A stretch of DNA of 64,000 bases from Ampelomyces quisqualis (GCA_018398575.1 JAGTXZ010000003.1:2170001-2234000); one strand, 5' to 3'; shown: positions 9,353-23,102, counted from the first letter of the stretch. Numbers and translations are program-made. The notes: generated from the sequence alone by a model not told the origin.

Positions 9353-11141
9353 TTTATTTTGATGATTGAGGTGATAATGCAATGTAAATAGCTCGCAGTA
9401 GGAAAACTAAGACCGAGATGTCAATAAGGTCTGCCACTTCTTCCAATTCGATAAGTATGCTCAACTGGGAATGATTGCTCCTGCTTACGAGTTTCCAGAA
9501 TCATCACGACCATGAAATACGTCATTGCTCATGCAGGTAGCCTGGACTAGATATCCTCCCGACGGGCAGTTCTTTTCTGCTTTCTTCAAATAGCTCGCAA
9601 CCAATATAGTGCGCATACTATCACGAGCCAACGTCATAGTGTCTCGGACAGGCATCCCGACAACGCCGTGCAGATTAAATATATTCGCACGGAATACCGA
9701 GGTATGGAAGGTGAGCCTTTGATACAGTCACAGCAGATGCAATCATTTCACATATCGGAGAAGAATATCACGCTAGAAAGTGCTGCGCTTGCAAGACTCG
9801 GGGTCCGATCGCTTTTACCTGTGGAATTCCTGGCTGGTCTGCCCTAATTCGTTTTAAAGGATATGAGTATCTTTCAGATGATGCCGCCCATCGCGTGGCA
9901 TTCTTCGCTAGCTCCCGCCTTGAAGACCGTCATCAAAGATGAACCGCAAGTCCTGGGTGAGATTATGCTCTGGCCAAGCATACCACCCAAAAACGGGACA
10001 TGGGTGGCAGCTAAGAGCCAAAAAACATACTTTGGCAACGCTGTGGAAGCGTTGGAAACACATCAGGGAACGCTGCTTGGTGAAATCAATCCATCCGCGG
10101 CTGCGCAGCTGCACCGTCAGAACCTTTTCAATAACTTGGGCAAGGCCTCATAGTAGGGCTCTAATATGTGTCGCGATATACCAGGAGCAAAAGGCAGCTG
10201 GCTTCAAGCCGGACACCATGCGAGCATGTGATTATGTTGGACGTGCGGTCTTTCAATTTGGGTTTGGGTTAAAAAAGGGATAATTGCGTTCTCTAGATTG
10301 CCACTGAGGCTGGCTCGGCCAGACTCGGGTCCAAAGCTTGCCAAAACTCGACAAGACTACGTTCTGCAAAGGAATTACTCGATCGGTGGCTGACAACTTT
10401 TAATATCTTGCACGAAGATTGAACATTTCGGCGGTGACGAGAGGATCACAAGACACGTGACCATTTACAAGCTTTCTTGGTGAATTCACCATGGCCAATG
10501 CCTTTCCATATCAGTTGGCTAAACCATGGGCTGAAGCTGAGGCGTAGAACTTGCCTGCCTGCCTATGCATGCAGTCTAGATGATGTCAAATTTTGGAATC
10601 TCCTTCCTAGAAACCGAAATCAATTGGAGCAAGGGAAGCAGTTTCACTGATAGGAGGAATGTGAGGAATGCTTATGTTGCTGTTCTCTTGCAAGATCATC
10701 GCTGTAGTATAGTTATCAACATTTCAAATGCTGTTGACAAGCTTGTGAACTGTAATATACATTTCGCTGCAGAACATTACGTGGGTTCATTGACGCTCCA
10801 CAAATGAGTCGTGACGCTGACGAGTCTTAGCAGGCATCTCAATTTTTCGAAAAGCGTCTGACAGGTCAAAACGATTCTGTCCCGTTTGGCCGGCGAAGCA
10901 CCAGGAGTTTGTCAAGACATATGTGCATGGCATCATGTATGGCGAGGCATTGGCGTTCATGAACGTCAAGACTGAGACGACATGTCTGAAATGATGAGAA
11001 TCAGGTCTTTGTACTGGGCAATTTGTGCGTTATCGAGAAAGTCTTTCAGGAAGGAAAGTATTTACAATAATTGTAACCCGATGCCAGGATGATTCAACCG
11101 TCTTCCAGCCCAGCCTCCGCACTTCCTTCACTTCAACACAC
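9353..11141. other. Gene-poor stretch with one orphan open frame
   Basis: Nearly 1.8 kb with no recognisable gene. The only notable open frame is 9863-10153 (+), 96 codons beginning MSIFQMMPPIAWHSSL. It resembles no family I know and has no splice continuation I can defend. It may be a relic. A CACGTGAC motif lies at 10455-10462. Confidence 0.5.
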
Positions 11142-11842
11142 TCAACACGTCCCCAACATACTCGTCAACGCACTCTTCTCCGCACTCGTAATCGTCAAGC
11201 TATACACGCTCTTAACCTTGATCCACATGCGCGAGTACACGCAGTAATAGCTCGTTAGCGGAGGCTTCCAGTCCTCCGGACCCTTGTCGCCTTTAGCTTG
11301 GTTGACGTTGTCCGTCACAGCGAGGAGTTGCGGATTTGTCAGGTCATTCGCGAACGCCTGGCGGCGCGCTGTCGTCCATGAAGCTGCTCCGGACTGTGTT
11401 TGTTTTAGCACCATGCATCGAGTCAAGGGAGGAATTAGAGGGGTGGGGAAACAGGAGACCGGACCTTCCAAGCATTACTCAGCGGAACCATATGGTCGAT
11501 ATCAACATCTGCCGCCGCACTCCATGTTGCGCCATCAAAAGGTGAGAACCAGCTCCCGCTTGTGCTAGCACACGCAGAGTTGGTGACTACATTCGTGCCG
11601 TCGCGCTTGAGGACTTGTTCGCGGGTGTTGCACGCGCCAGTCTGGGTGATCCAATGCGGGAACAAGTCACGAGAGTAGCCTGTTTGCGGGCCTTGAGCGG
11701 CGACGGTGAGGCCGGCGAGTTGGGTGCGGGCTTCGCTTGCGGAGGGGACGTTTGGGGGTGCGCGGGCGGTGAGGTGGAAGGGTGCTGGGGCGGCGGAGAT
11801 GAGAGCGAGGGAGGCGAGGGTGAGGAGGAGTGTGGATTTCAT
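11142..11842 (-). CDS. Secreted HNH nuclease-like protein (DUF1524/GmrSD C-terminal type)
   Basis: A predicted extracellular endonuclease-like protein. Two exons, 11842-11465 and 11393-11142, give 209 codons plus stop, with a 71-nt intron (GTCCGG to ACACAG). The first residues (MKSTLLLTLASLALISAAPA) are a textbook secretion signal with cleavage expected near residue 18-20. The core motif is DVDIDHMVPLSNAWK, the DH..PL..AW pattern of HNH/ββα-metal nucleases. After the intron come ARRQAFANDLTNPQLLAVTDNVNQAKGDKGPEDW, conserved in this family, and YYCVYSRMWIKVKSVY. Four or more cysteines (CNTREQ, NSACAS, YYCVYS, final GTC) could form disulfides. The gene stands alone between two gene-poor stretches. 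Family assignment is good; substrate is unknown. Confidence 0.85.
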
Positions 11843-13206
11843 GGTTGCTGTGGGGCTATGTGGTGTTGAGGATGAGAGAGTAAAGGTAATGATCAGGAAA
11901 TGAGGTGCACTTAGCGCCGGGAGCGTCTACTGTCGAGCTGAAGTCGAAGACCAATGAAGTCCTCGTCCCGTCCATCTCACTTGACGACGCTACTCGCTGG
12001 TCTTATATACACCTGTCGGGCTCGTCTACAAGGCTGTTGTTTGCACACACTACCCGGCAGATCCCACTTGACAGGTGCCAAATGGATCGTCGGAGCAGCT
12101 CGCAAGAACACGACTTAGCTTGAAAACCAGTGATAAGCACCACGCGGACGTGTTTTGCCAACGCCCTTGCCTCTGTACCACACTGTCGGTCAAGGCGCCG
12201 TCGTAATCTACACACCGCAAAAGGCAGGTCCAGGGGATGGCCAAGGATGCTCGCTCTGTGAATCCTCTACTTGTTCGGAGTACTCAGGCGAAGCCGTACC
12301 TGATCGTCCGTGTACGCTTGCAAGTGGTGGTCCAGCTTCCCTTCGCGGCCACGGAGCCGACCTACCTGCATGTCTCACGGCCATAATGACTGGGTAGCGG
12401 GAAGATTACGGGCGTTTGAGCGCGAGTGTCGTGGGTGGAGGTGTGACAGGAGGGGTGGCACTCAAAAGCGCAGGTGCCCTTATCGCGACTTGTGGTTGGC
12501 CGCGGGGGCTGATGTAGATCGCTATCTTGATTGGTGCTGGATTTGAGACTTCCGAGCGAAGAAACATCGGCGCTTCTTGGGGTACGGCACGATGGCCTTG
12601 AACGGCGTTGGTGGACGGTCCTCCGTATGAACGCGAATAATCAGACGGCTGATGGACTACATGTTTGAGTGGCTGATGTACCACGCTGCGAATCACACGT
12701 GAGGACAGCTAAATACCAAGGCAGCCTCTTGTCGAAAGACAGCTAGCCTTGGCCCCGAAAAGTAACGCCAAGATGCAAGTGTCTCCACGCCTTGTTTGCC
12801 CATAAAATCGGAATGAATCTCTTGTGGGAGATGAATTGAACCTTGCATCCATTGCGTTTCCCAGGCTCTTGAGCAGCTTTGAACGACCTCTTGAGAGGGT
12901 AACAATGTGTAGCGCGTCGGACATAGCGTTTCGGACGATCGGAGACTTCTGTGCTTGGGGTTCCAAGCCTTTAGTGCTGCTTTCCATACTGTCTTACAAG
13001 ATGCCGTTTTGAGCATGTCCGAGACGTCGACGTCTTGGCCAACGTTGCGACTTCGCATTGAGGACCGTGTTGGCCATCAGTGAAGCATTGCTCGATGACA
13101 GATCAATTCCCTTCACCACTGACCAGCAGGAAAGTTCATACTGTACGGTCGGCATGCTGTTTTGACCTACCAATACCTTCGCAGATCTCGACCTTGCCGT
13201 CTGCCA
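11843..13206. other. Intergenic, no gene seen
   Basis: About 1.36 kb between the HNH nuclease promoter and the DRN1 stop. Minus-strand open frames of 96 and 121 codons (12406-12696, 12693-13058) show no family resemblance and overlap other frames. A CACGTG lies at 12696-12701. Confidence 0.5.
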
Positions 13207-14887
13207 TTACTCGGAGGCGAAGTCGAACTCCTTGAATGCTTCTTTGAACTTTGCTACGTCCTGCTCTTCCTCCGCCTGCGTCTGCCCACAGTCGCGCCAG
13301 TCAATTCTCTTGTCGAGCCTCAACAACTTCGCGAGAACTTCTCGTCCGAATTGGCTGTGGAATCTAGTCTTCTCGTCGAACCGTAAGACATAGCTTGTCT
13401 GCTGTGCCGGAACGTTCTTTGGATCCCATATAAGTACTCGGAAGAAATCGCTCATCTCTTCAAAGCCATCTGCGACATCTACCTTCTTGAAGTTTGGCCA
13501 ATGCATGTTTTCTGCTAGTGCCTTGAAGGCGGCCTCAACCAGTCCTTTTTGGATGAGACCAGCGGGCACGGGAAGATATTGCCAATGAGTATGTGGTAAG
13601 CTGGCCTTGCTGACCTCCCAAGTCACAGAGCCGTACTCATCGCCCGCAACTGACTTCAGCATCTCGTTCATCGCCACCCTGTACTTTTGCATTTCGGCAT
13701 ACGTTGTTTGTCGCTCTTCTTCTTCCATCGAACCAAGCGTTGGTTGGTGAGTGAAGGGTATGATCAGCATATGACCAGGGAATCCGAGCTTGGAAAATGT
13801 CTGTGATGTTGGCAATGGACCCTTTGCGGTGGTCATATACGACTGGTCGCCAATTGAGGTGACCAGATGTGTTGCAATGTTTTCATTTGCCAAACAAAAG
13901 AAGCATTCGGATGCTGACAACGGTCCACGATTCTCGCCTCTACGACGCTTATGTGATTTTCGACCGCGACTTCCATCATTATACACTAGCGCCTGCTCGT
14001 GATGTTCTGGAGCAGAGCGCTTCTTTTCAGACATGATGACTGGACATGCGGTTGATCCTACGGGCGGAGCAGTCGGATGGCTGGTTGACGGGTCGATTGA
14101 AAACGCATATATCCACTTTTGCTTATTCGGATTACCGTAGGCAGCCATGCTGATGAAGCGTGTGATTGGGTACAGGTTTTCAGTCTCATCGTTTGGACCA
14201 TGGAAGAAAGGCTCTCGCTCGTAGAAGGTGTTACCAGACGTGGAAAAGTGATACTTGGGCTTCAACACAGCGTCGAGGTCGGCAATACATTGTTGTGCTG
14301 GCGGCTCGACGTCGGGCTTGAAATCTACTCTCGAGCGTTTGCGAATCTCCTCAGGCCACTCACTAGTGATGAGAATATCTGCTGACGTTGCGCCTCGGAG
14401 TATTTTTGCATCAGTGTCTCCGTAAAATGGAGGGTACTTGTCTTTGGACTGGCCAGCGATGATGTTGGAGTCCAATTGACCGCCTAGAGCAACAATGCGA
14501 ATGCCTTCAGACGTCTTCGTGACGCTGCGTTTGCCCAGAAAGAAGAGATTGTGGCAGACTTCATCGTTGGACGTCTCGAGTTTTTCCACGATTGCCGATG
14601 GGAGAGGGTGTCTAGGCAGAGCAAAGTATGTTGGTAGTGGTACGTCAATCTTTCCATCGAGCAGCAATTGAACGTCAGCATCACTCGGTGTCCCCTCTTC
14701 TTGGGCTTCCCCAAAGAGACTGCCAGCAACAATCGCGAAGGCGAAATTGTTCTTCGCGTGCAGTGCGCCCAGCTTTTGGAAGACAGTCTTGAACTGCCCG
14801 TTCACATCGCCGAGGACCACTCTGTGCCTGTTAGCCTGTCGAAGACTGGAATTAGTAAGCTGTGAGCACTTGCATTTTGGAAGCCAT
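13207..14887 (-). CDS. DRN1: CWF19-like lariat debranching cofactor Drn1
   Basis: Homologue of yeast Drn1 and human CWF19L1, which associates with the debranching enzyme Dbr1 and late spliceosomes to help intron-lariat turnover (family knowledge). Two exons: a 14-nt first exon (14887-14874) and a long second exon (14821-13207), 542 codons plus stop. Intron 1 (14822-14873) is GC-AG with the consensus donor GCAAGT; splicing gives MASKIVVLGDVNGQ, the expected start. The N-terminal third is a metallophosphatase-like fold (VLGDVNG, FAIVAGSLFGE, GNGG-type residues missing, so catalysis is doubtful). The middle has the CwfJ-1/HIT-like domain (ECFFCLANENIATHLVTSIG, GHMLIIPFTH, then LPHTHWQYLPVPA). 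The C-terminal CwfJ-2 domain ends VAKFKEAFKEFDFASE. The gene is divergent from UTP20. Confidence 0.92.
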
Positions 14888-15044
14888 GGCGTTCTATGGA
14901 CTGACGATACGAGCGTGGTGTTGACTGCGAAATAATCACGCGTCGGCCGGCGAATCGGGGGCGACGCTAGGTAGCACGCTAGGCAACTAACGCGCTAGTT
15001 ATCGATAAGCAGTTCGAAAAGTAGCAGGCGCGACCGAAATTTTT
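14888..15044. promoter_or_regulatory. Shared divergent promoter DRN1/UTP20
   Basis: A 157-bp segment between the two start codons (211 bp if UTP20 starts at the internal ATG at 15099). It contains ACGCGT (14939-14944), two ACGCTAGG-like words near 14964-14984, and CGCGCTAG before 15000. No TATA box is seen, and this pair lacks the CACGTG found in other promoters of the window. Confidence 0.5.
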
Positions 15045-18000
15045 GTGGAGACGAGCAGCATCGTCAGGCTTCCTCGCGACAGTGATACCACACATACCAT
15101 GGCAGCCATGTCACGGGGACACCAAGAAAAGCCAGCTTCACAGCTGCATGCACCAAAACGAACCCCGAAGCGAACCAAAGGCGGCACCGAGTCGACACGA
15201 AACCACACCTACAAGGGCTTCTCGCAGCGCATCGCCCAGCTCAAGATTGAGCCTGTCCGCCGCGGTCGCAGCACCATCCTCGACGACGCCGAGCTCGAAT
15301 CCACCTTCTCCTACTTCAGAGACTCGTTCCGGGAATGGAGGGAGCTCAATCTCTCCGAGGGGTTCTCGACCTTTGCGCGCAGGATCGCACCACTATGCGA
15401 CAGCCTCCCGCAGGTGCTCCACCACAGCGACCGCATCATGGAGCTGCTCATTGAGTACATCGAAAAGGGCGACAAGTTCTCCGAGGAGCCGCTGCTGAGC
15501 CTCATGGCGCATCTCGCGCACGACTTGGGCGAGCGCTTCGAAAAGCACTTTGAGGAGGCCGTCACCGTCGTGGCGCGGCTTGCGGCGACCCATGCTGACG
15601 TCGAAGTAATCGAATGGAGCTTTGCATGTCTGGCGTGGCTCTTCAAGTACCTATCGCGATTATTGGTGCCGGACCTGCGACCCGTGTTCAACCTTATCTC
15701 GCCTCTGTTGGGCAAAGAGCGCCAGAAGGCTTTCGTCTCACGATTTGCTGCCGAATCACTCAGCTTCCTTATACGGAAAGCTGGCGCCGGATACCACAGG
15801 GACAAGAAGCCATTGCAGCTGATCGTCAGTCACATGTCGAAGCAAATCGAGGAGTTGGAAGGCTCTGCAAAAGACTACGACTTTCAAAACGGACTCATGT
15901 ACCTTTTGGCCGACTCGCTCAAGGGTGTACAACGCGGCTTCCATTCGAGCGCCATAGCCATACTGCAAGAGCTGTTAGCTGAAACATACCGCAAAGACCA
16001 CACCCGACGTCGCACGCCGCCTCTCGAACCCATCCTTTCGGGCGTCCTGACTGCGATCATCCACCACACCGACGCAGACAACTTCGGGCCTTTGTTGGAC
16101 GTGCTTGTTGCACAGATTGAGTCTGCAGCGTCGGATCAACATTACGCAGGTCTATCTTCGCGCCTACTGTTTGTGGCATGCGGGGTCCGTCAGGGCAGCC
16201 GCATCCATGACTGGAAGCTGGTTTTGCGATGCACCGACACTTTGATCAAGTCGTTTGATTGCAGTGTCCCGGATGCCGAATCAATGTGGGACGCGCTCTC
16301 TGGGGTCTCCGTTGTCTTTCAATATTGTCCATTGGACGCCGCAATTCCATATGGGAAGCTGTTTGAAAGCCTTACCCAAGGAGCCCTGGCAAATTACTTT
16401 TTGCCGTTCTGCAATCTCTTCGCCAGTCTCGGTGCGGACAGATTTAGGACGCTGATGCTTCCATATTTCAAGAAGTAAACAATGTTCACCCTCCCCCAAT
16501 AGTTTTCTCGACTAATACCATCAAGATTCATCGTCCAGGCAGCGCATGAGCATGGCCCCGAGGTCTGTGCTGTTCTGCCCCAGCTTTATCAAGCTGGGAC
16601 AGTATCTCGCTCGGCTTTGCAGCCTTCGGACCGGTGGCAGACGTTACTCATCAAGCCCTTCGAGCAGCTTATGAAAGCGGATAGATCTGACGACCAATCC
16701 AACAATCTGGCCTATTATTGCAATGCTTTGCTAGACACCACACTAGTGCTGAGTATTGATCAAGCACATACAAGCACGTTGCAGGGCGACCTCGAAAAGC
16801 TATTGAAGCGGTCCATCTGCATCGATAACGTCCGATCGCTTCGTCCTGTGGACCTATTCGCCCTTGGCGCTGGCTTCCACTTCCTTGTCGAGAACAGAAC
16901 CGATGACAGCTCAATGACAGAGCTTTGGCCCACGCTATGCCAAGCTTCCACGATATATGGTCATTCTGTATCCTTTTGGCGTGCTTTGCTCGCTCTGGCG
17001 AAACGAGAGGAGAAGAACCTTTCTTGGCAAGGATCGCACATTGAACACCTTAAACGAGCGCTAATGTACTGCTTGGGATCTTCTTCTCATGAGCTAAGGC
17101 TCACCGCACTTCACATATTACAGATGGCCGTGGGGTCAAATGAAGACCTGCGCCACATCGTCTCCGTGGCGATTCTCATCGAGCAAACACCACTTACTCT
17201 TGAACATCAGCGCTCAATAGCTATGCGTGTTGGACAACTTGCAAAGCTCTACTCGCCCATCTCCTCCGATGCATGGGTAGGAGAGGCTATGCCAATGTTT
17301 TGCTTTGGTTTACTGCAGTTCCGCCTCGCCTCGGTATGGGACGACGCTTGCTCAGCTTTGAAGATCATGTGTGACACAAAGGAAGCTGAGGGGTTCGTCA
17401 CACAAATTGCTTTCGACTGGCTGAGAGCATCAGAAAGTCACGTCTCCGTGTCCTTCACCACTCCTGCGAGCAACGCTGCGGCACGACGATACGTCACCGA
17501 GTTTGAGTGTACCAATGTTGCGGAAGTACAAGATCGTATAACAGAGACACAGTCACTACTGGAGAACGTTCAAGATCGACTTGAGACAATGTTCATCGAG
17601 AAGCACGCCCAGATACCATTCGTCGGTCCCTCTAGTCGAGCACAATCCCTGCGACTCCTGAATAGCCTTCCTCACATTGCAGAGAAGCGCTCTCGTCATC
17701 TGGTTCCTATTCTCCTGGATTGGGCACTCGATCATCGCCCGACAATTGTCGAAAGCGACGATACTTCGGAATACACGCAGATTGATCTGGGACGTCGCTG
17801 GGCTAGGAAAGATCAAAAATCGATGCTGTCACTCTTCTCGAAATTCAACAATCCAAAGGTGCTCTATCGGTCAGAGGAGGTTAGAGGAGCTTTACTTACA
17901 TTACTGGGCAACGGTGATCTAGAAATTCAGAAGGCCGCGCTACAGGCACTCCTGACATGGAAGGACTCAGCGATTTCTCCCTACAAAGAAGATCTGCTCA

Positions 18001-21000
18001 ATTTACTTGATGATGCCAGGTTTAGGGATGAGCTGCCACTTTTCCTTAGCGAGGGTGAAATTCAGGATGCAGACCTGGAACGCATCCTTCCAATCGTCCT
18101 TCGTCTGTTATATGGCAAAGTCATTGCTGGAAAGCGAGGCCTCGAATCGAAAAGAAAAGCTGTGTTTATTGGCCTCAAGACTCGATTCGGAGACGACGCT
18201 ATTCGCCAATTCCTAGGCATAGCATTCGGCCCACTCAGTGGCATCTCCATCCTTGAGGCCGCTCAGCTTAACGAAGCTCTACTACAAGAGGACCTGATGG
18301 AAACACGCAAACAGGTTGGTATGTTAAATATGCTGGACGACTTGCTCAGCACTTTCCAGACCACCTTCAACCCTTTCACAGCCGCTGTCATCGATCCTGT
18401 CTTGTATTGTCTCATCCGCGCCAGTCGAGACCTATCAGCCTCAACGGCCACGGTTGAAAACGAGAACGGGGCTGCACAAGGCCGCACAATGAAGGTTTCG
18501 CTACTGAAAACAGTCCGCCAGCGTACGCTCCACATCTTGGCCCGATTGTCTGAAAACTGTCCGGAACACAAATGGCGTCCTTATTCAGCAGCGATTGTCA
18601 AGGAACTTGTCGAACCCAGGCTTGAGAATCTACCCGTAGAAACCGCGCAATCCGTCTCAGGTCTCCTACGACTTTTCTCTGCCTGGTCTAAGTCGCCTCT
18701 AACAGCCCCTTTCTTAGTCGAGCACAACCAGATGATCCTCCACAAGGTTATCGAGTGCCTGGAAGTCCCTTCCGCGAAAGATGAAGTAAAAAAATACGTC
18801 CTCGACGAGATCCTTGGTAGTGTAATCCTCCTCGTTGTTAAGGACTCGGAGCCATCGACGACAGAAAACCGGATTTTGACGAATCGCATACACACAGATA
18901 TCATACAGCCTTACTCTAACGTGATTTTAAGCAAGGTGGGTGCTCTGCTACAGCAGAGTCCTAGCAAAGAGGTGCTTGAATCCGGTGTTCAAACTGTTGC
19001 AGACTTAGCCTCGCATATTGTTGGAACCACCGAGTCCCGAAGCATGATTGAGATCGCCACGTTTCTCCTTCGGCAGCCGTCCAAACGTGTGAACCCTCGG
19101 ACGAAGTTGGGACTTCTTAAGATATTGCACGAGTTCATTCGGCGCTACGATGGTGATGGCGTCCGTGAGCTTTTCGACGGCATATTTGATGCACTCTGTC
19201 CTATGTTCGCTTTTGTCCAGGATCGGACGGCTAGGACTCTCCTTTGCGATATTGTAGGGGACCTCGCCCAAGTCAGACGAGACCTGACTGCCATTGTGCG
19301 GTTATGTCACGACCTCAACTCCTTCTCAAAGTCTCATTTAGACGAACCTGACTTTGACCGCCGATCGCGAGCCTTCAATGAGATCAACGATGGGGGCTAT
19401 CAGTCGTATTCGCTTGTCCAGTGGAAGCCTCTTGTGTACAACATGCTCTACTCAATCAAGGACAATGATGAGCTTAGTGTCCGTACCAATGCGTCTCTAT
19501 CGCTACGACGATTCGTGGAAGTGTCTGAGGCAGAGGAACTCAAGAATCTCGTTTCCACGGCGATTATTCCTGGTATTCAAAATGGCGTGCGAGAAGCGTC
19601 CGAACTTGTGCGAACCGAATTTTTGGCCGTCCTCGAACAGCTTGTGAAGCAACATGGTGAGTGGGCGCCAGTGTCTGACATGCAAATCCTTCTCTCGGAA
19701 GACGACGAAGCATCCTTCTTCAGCAACGTCTTGCACATCCAAGGTCATCGCCGTTTGCGGGCTCTACGACGTTTGACAGCCAACGCCTCACATATCAGAA
19801 GTGGCAATATCTACCATATATTCTTGCCCCTTCTTGAACACTTTGTGTTCAACAAGGCCAATGACGAAAGTGCGGACAGTCTTGCTGGAGAGACCATCAA
19901 AACGCTGACAGCTCTGGTCGAATGGCTCGAGTGGCCACAGCTAAGATCTCTACTCAAGCGCTACATTGGCTACCTCACGAGCAAGGAAGACATGCAGAAG
20001 CCTATCATCAAGCTCATAGTAGGTCTTATGGATGGGTTGAACCGAGCAGGACGCGCTAAGGGCTATGTCATCACTGCTAGTGCCGTGACGAAGGTTGATG
20101 CTGCCACGTTGGAAACTAAAACTAACTCAGATGTCATGGATGTTGACATGCCGCTGTCTTCCCTCACAAAGACGCTTCCACAGCAGGAGAAGTTGACGAA
20201 TGATCTCATTGGCCATTTTCTGCCTGATCTGACTGAGTATTTGCACAAGAAGGATGATGCAACCGTCAGTCTACGTGTTCCGGTTGCCATCGCAATAACT
20301 AAGGTCCTCCTCGTATTACCACCTCACGAGATTGAGGTGCGTCTGCCAGGTGTTCTCCTCGATATCTGCTACATACTGAAGAGTCGTGCGCAAGAAAGTC
20401 GCGATATGTCGAGGAACACGCTTACCGACATTGCTACAATAATGGGCCCTGGGTATCTAGGCTTCATTCTTAAGGCTCTCAGGACGGCTCTTCAACGTGG
20501 ATACCAGCTTCACGTCTTGTCTTACTCCATGCATCATATCTTAGTAAAGCTTTCCGACCAGCTCAAGCCTGGTGACCTCGACTATTGCCTCTCAGACATA
20601 GTCGATGTAATCATGGACGACACATTTGGGATCACGGGTCAAGAAAAGGATGCCGAAGAATACATTAGCAAGATGAAGGAGGTCAAGAGTAGCAAGAGTT
20701 TCGACTCCATGGATATTGTCGCCCGATCGGCTACTCCAGCACATCTCATCCAACTCGTCATCCCTATCAGGTCACTTTTGCTTGAGAAGCTCAATGCGAG
20801 GATGGTCCAAAAGATCGACGAATTACTCAGGCGCATCGGCCTTGGCGTCCTCCAGAATCCGACAGTCAACAACAGAGATATCCTTGTGTTCTGTTATGAG
20901 CTCATCCAGGAGGTGTATAGAGCCAGTGCGACCACCGACACCAAGAATAAAATCGATCCCAAGAACAAGCGATACTTGATCAATATGAGAGGCGCAGCGA

Positions 21001-23102
21001 AATCTGGTGCTCGTCTCTCGACCTCATCGTATGTCTACAAGCTTACACGCTTCAGTCTGGACATCCTCCGCACTGTTTTGAGAAAACACTCCGATCTTCA
21101 AACTCCGCAAAACCTGGCGGGCTTCTTGCCGGTCATTGGTGATGCAATGGTGCAAGGACAGGAAGAAGTGCAGGTGTCTGCTGTGCGACTTCTCACTACA
21201 TTCATCAAGATACCCATGACTGAATTAGACGCCAATTGCAGTGTATACGTTGACGAGGCTATACGCGCGATCAAAGGAGCTCCGTCGTCCAACACCGAGC
21301 TGGCGCAGGCTTCTTTGAAGCTCGTTTCAGCAGTACTTCGTGAAAGAACCAATGTCGACATCAAGGACCGGGATATTGGCCATTTGATAAAACGCTTGGT
21401 CCCTGATTTGGATCAACCAGATCGGCAAGGTGTCTCATTTGGCTACCTCAAAGCTGTTATGAATCGCCACTTTGACATACCCGAGATCTACGAAGCCATG
21501 GACAAAGTCGCCGAAATGATGATCACTAACCAAACTCAGTCGGCACGAGACGTGGCTCGAAGCCATTATTTCCAGTTTTTGACGTCGTATACTCAAAGTG
21601 AGAAACGTTTCAAGAAGCAAATGGAGTTCCTACTCAAGAACTTGCGATACGAGCATATTGAAGGGCGACAATCCGTCATGGATGCACTGGATTTGATCAT
21701 GACCAAGGCGCTTCCAAGGTTCCCAGAGCAGACTCAATTCGACTACCACGGAATGATGTTCCTTCCCTTGATTAACACTGTAGCCAATGACGACTCGAGC
21801 AAGTGCCGGGAGCTGGCAAGTTTGCTTGTCAAGAGACTATTCCAGCATGCAAGCGACAAACGGCTGCAGAGTTTCAACACCGATCTTAAATCATGGCTAG
21901 AGCAAGACGAGAACGCAGGGCTCAAGCGACTTGGCATTCAGTGCTGGGGATTCTACTTTGAGGCCATTGACGACGACGAACCGAAAGTGCTTGCTAGCGT
22001 TTTGAAACGCCTTGATCCGATAATCGACAAATGCCTCGCAAGACGCAATGAGGACGATTGGGAGCTACTCTACTATTCACTTACCCTCTTGGCCAAAGCA
22101 TGCAAGAAGTATCCTGATACTATGTTCACTGCAAGTAAAGAGAGCCTATGGATTGCGGTCCAAGCCAGCACCTTATATCCACATGCTTGGGTGAAGCTCA
22201 AGGCTGCTGAACTAATGGGTACACATTTTGCTCAACTTGGAACCTCGAACAAGGACAATGGACTAGAGTCATTGCCATTACAGGGCTCGGGGGGACTGCA
22301 GCTGGCAGAGCAGAACATGATCCAACTGTCAAACGTCTTTTTGAAGAATCTGCTGAACTCAGAAGTTACGGAACAACTTTGTACTCAGAGTGTCAAAAAT
22401 ATTGCATTTTTAGCACGTTGCTTTGCTGTCAACGGAGCAAAGTGGCACTGGCAAAATTCTGAAGGGGACTTTGCAGAGGAAGAGGCTGCAATGAATGAAG
22501 TAGATGGAACGAATGGCGAGACTGCACCCTCAGACGACGAATTCGGTGGCTTCTCTCCGCCACCTTCGACAACACTCATTGACGCCAACAAAAGCCCTCC
22601 ATCCGCCATCCACCGCTTGATGATCCGCCTCTCTGGTCTTGTCCGCCGCGACAACCGCTCCATGCTCGTCAAAACCTCAACTATCCACCTCCTCGAAACA
22701 ATTCTCACCAAGCTCCCTCTCGAACCTCTCGCTTCCTCGCTCTCCCACGTCTTGACCACACTTAACACCCTTATCGACCCCGCCACCACCATCCCTCGCA
22801 CACACACAAACCCGACATCCCTGAACGAGCCCAACGAGCAATATAAGTCCCTCATTGACAAGGCGCGCGAAATCATGAACACGCTGCAGAAACGCATGGG
22901 CACACAGGAATACTTGAAAGTCATGAGCGATGTACAGAAACTCGTCAGGGAGAGGCGAGAAGAGCGCCGCAGGAAGAGGAAGGTTGAAGCTATTGTTGAC
23001 CCCGAGAGAGCGGAGAAGGAGAAGCGGAGAAGGCATGATGTTAAGAGGGTGAAGAGGAAGGAGAAGGGAGCGGAGAGTAGAGGGATGAGGAGGGGTTGGT
23101 AG
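15045..23102 (+). CDS. UTP20: U3 snoRNP / SSU processome protein Utp20
   Basis: A very large HEAT-repeat scaffold of the nucleolar small-subunit processome, needed for 18S rRNA maturation (family knowledge). Two exons, 15045-16474 and 16526-23102, total 2668 codons plus stop, within the family's usual 2500-2800. The 51-nt intron has GTAAAC, a CTAAT branch site and ACCATCAAG; the join reads LPYFKKFIVQAAHEHGPEV. The N-terminal KGFSQRIAQLKIEPVRRG and SYFRDSFREWRELNLSEGF are typical. Helical repeats fill the middle. The C-terminal portion carries SARDVARSHYFQFLTSY and RQSVMDALDLIMTKALPRFP, and the end is a strongly basic tail (residues about 2600 onward, rich in KRRR), consistent with nucleolar targeting. 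An alternative start at 15099 (MAAMSRGHQEK) is possible. Confidence 0.96.

Noticed and set aside
9863..10153. 96-codon orphan frame MSIFQMMPP
   Set aside because: No recognisable motif, an overlapping frame of similar size, and no splice support. Mentioned only as a possible relic.
16475..16538. Alternative UTP20 acceptor at 16538 (GTCCAG)
   Set aside because: It puts exon 2 out of frame with exon 1. The AG at 16525 restores phase and gives YFKKFIVQAAHEHG.
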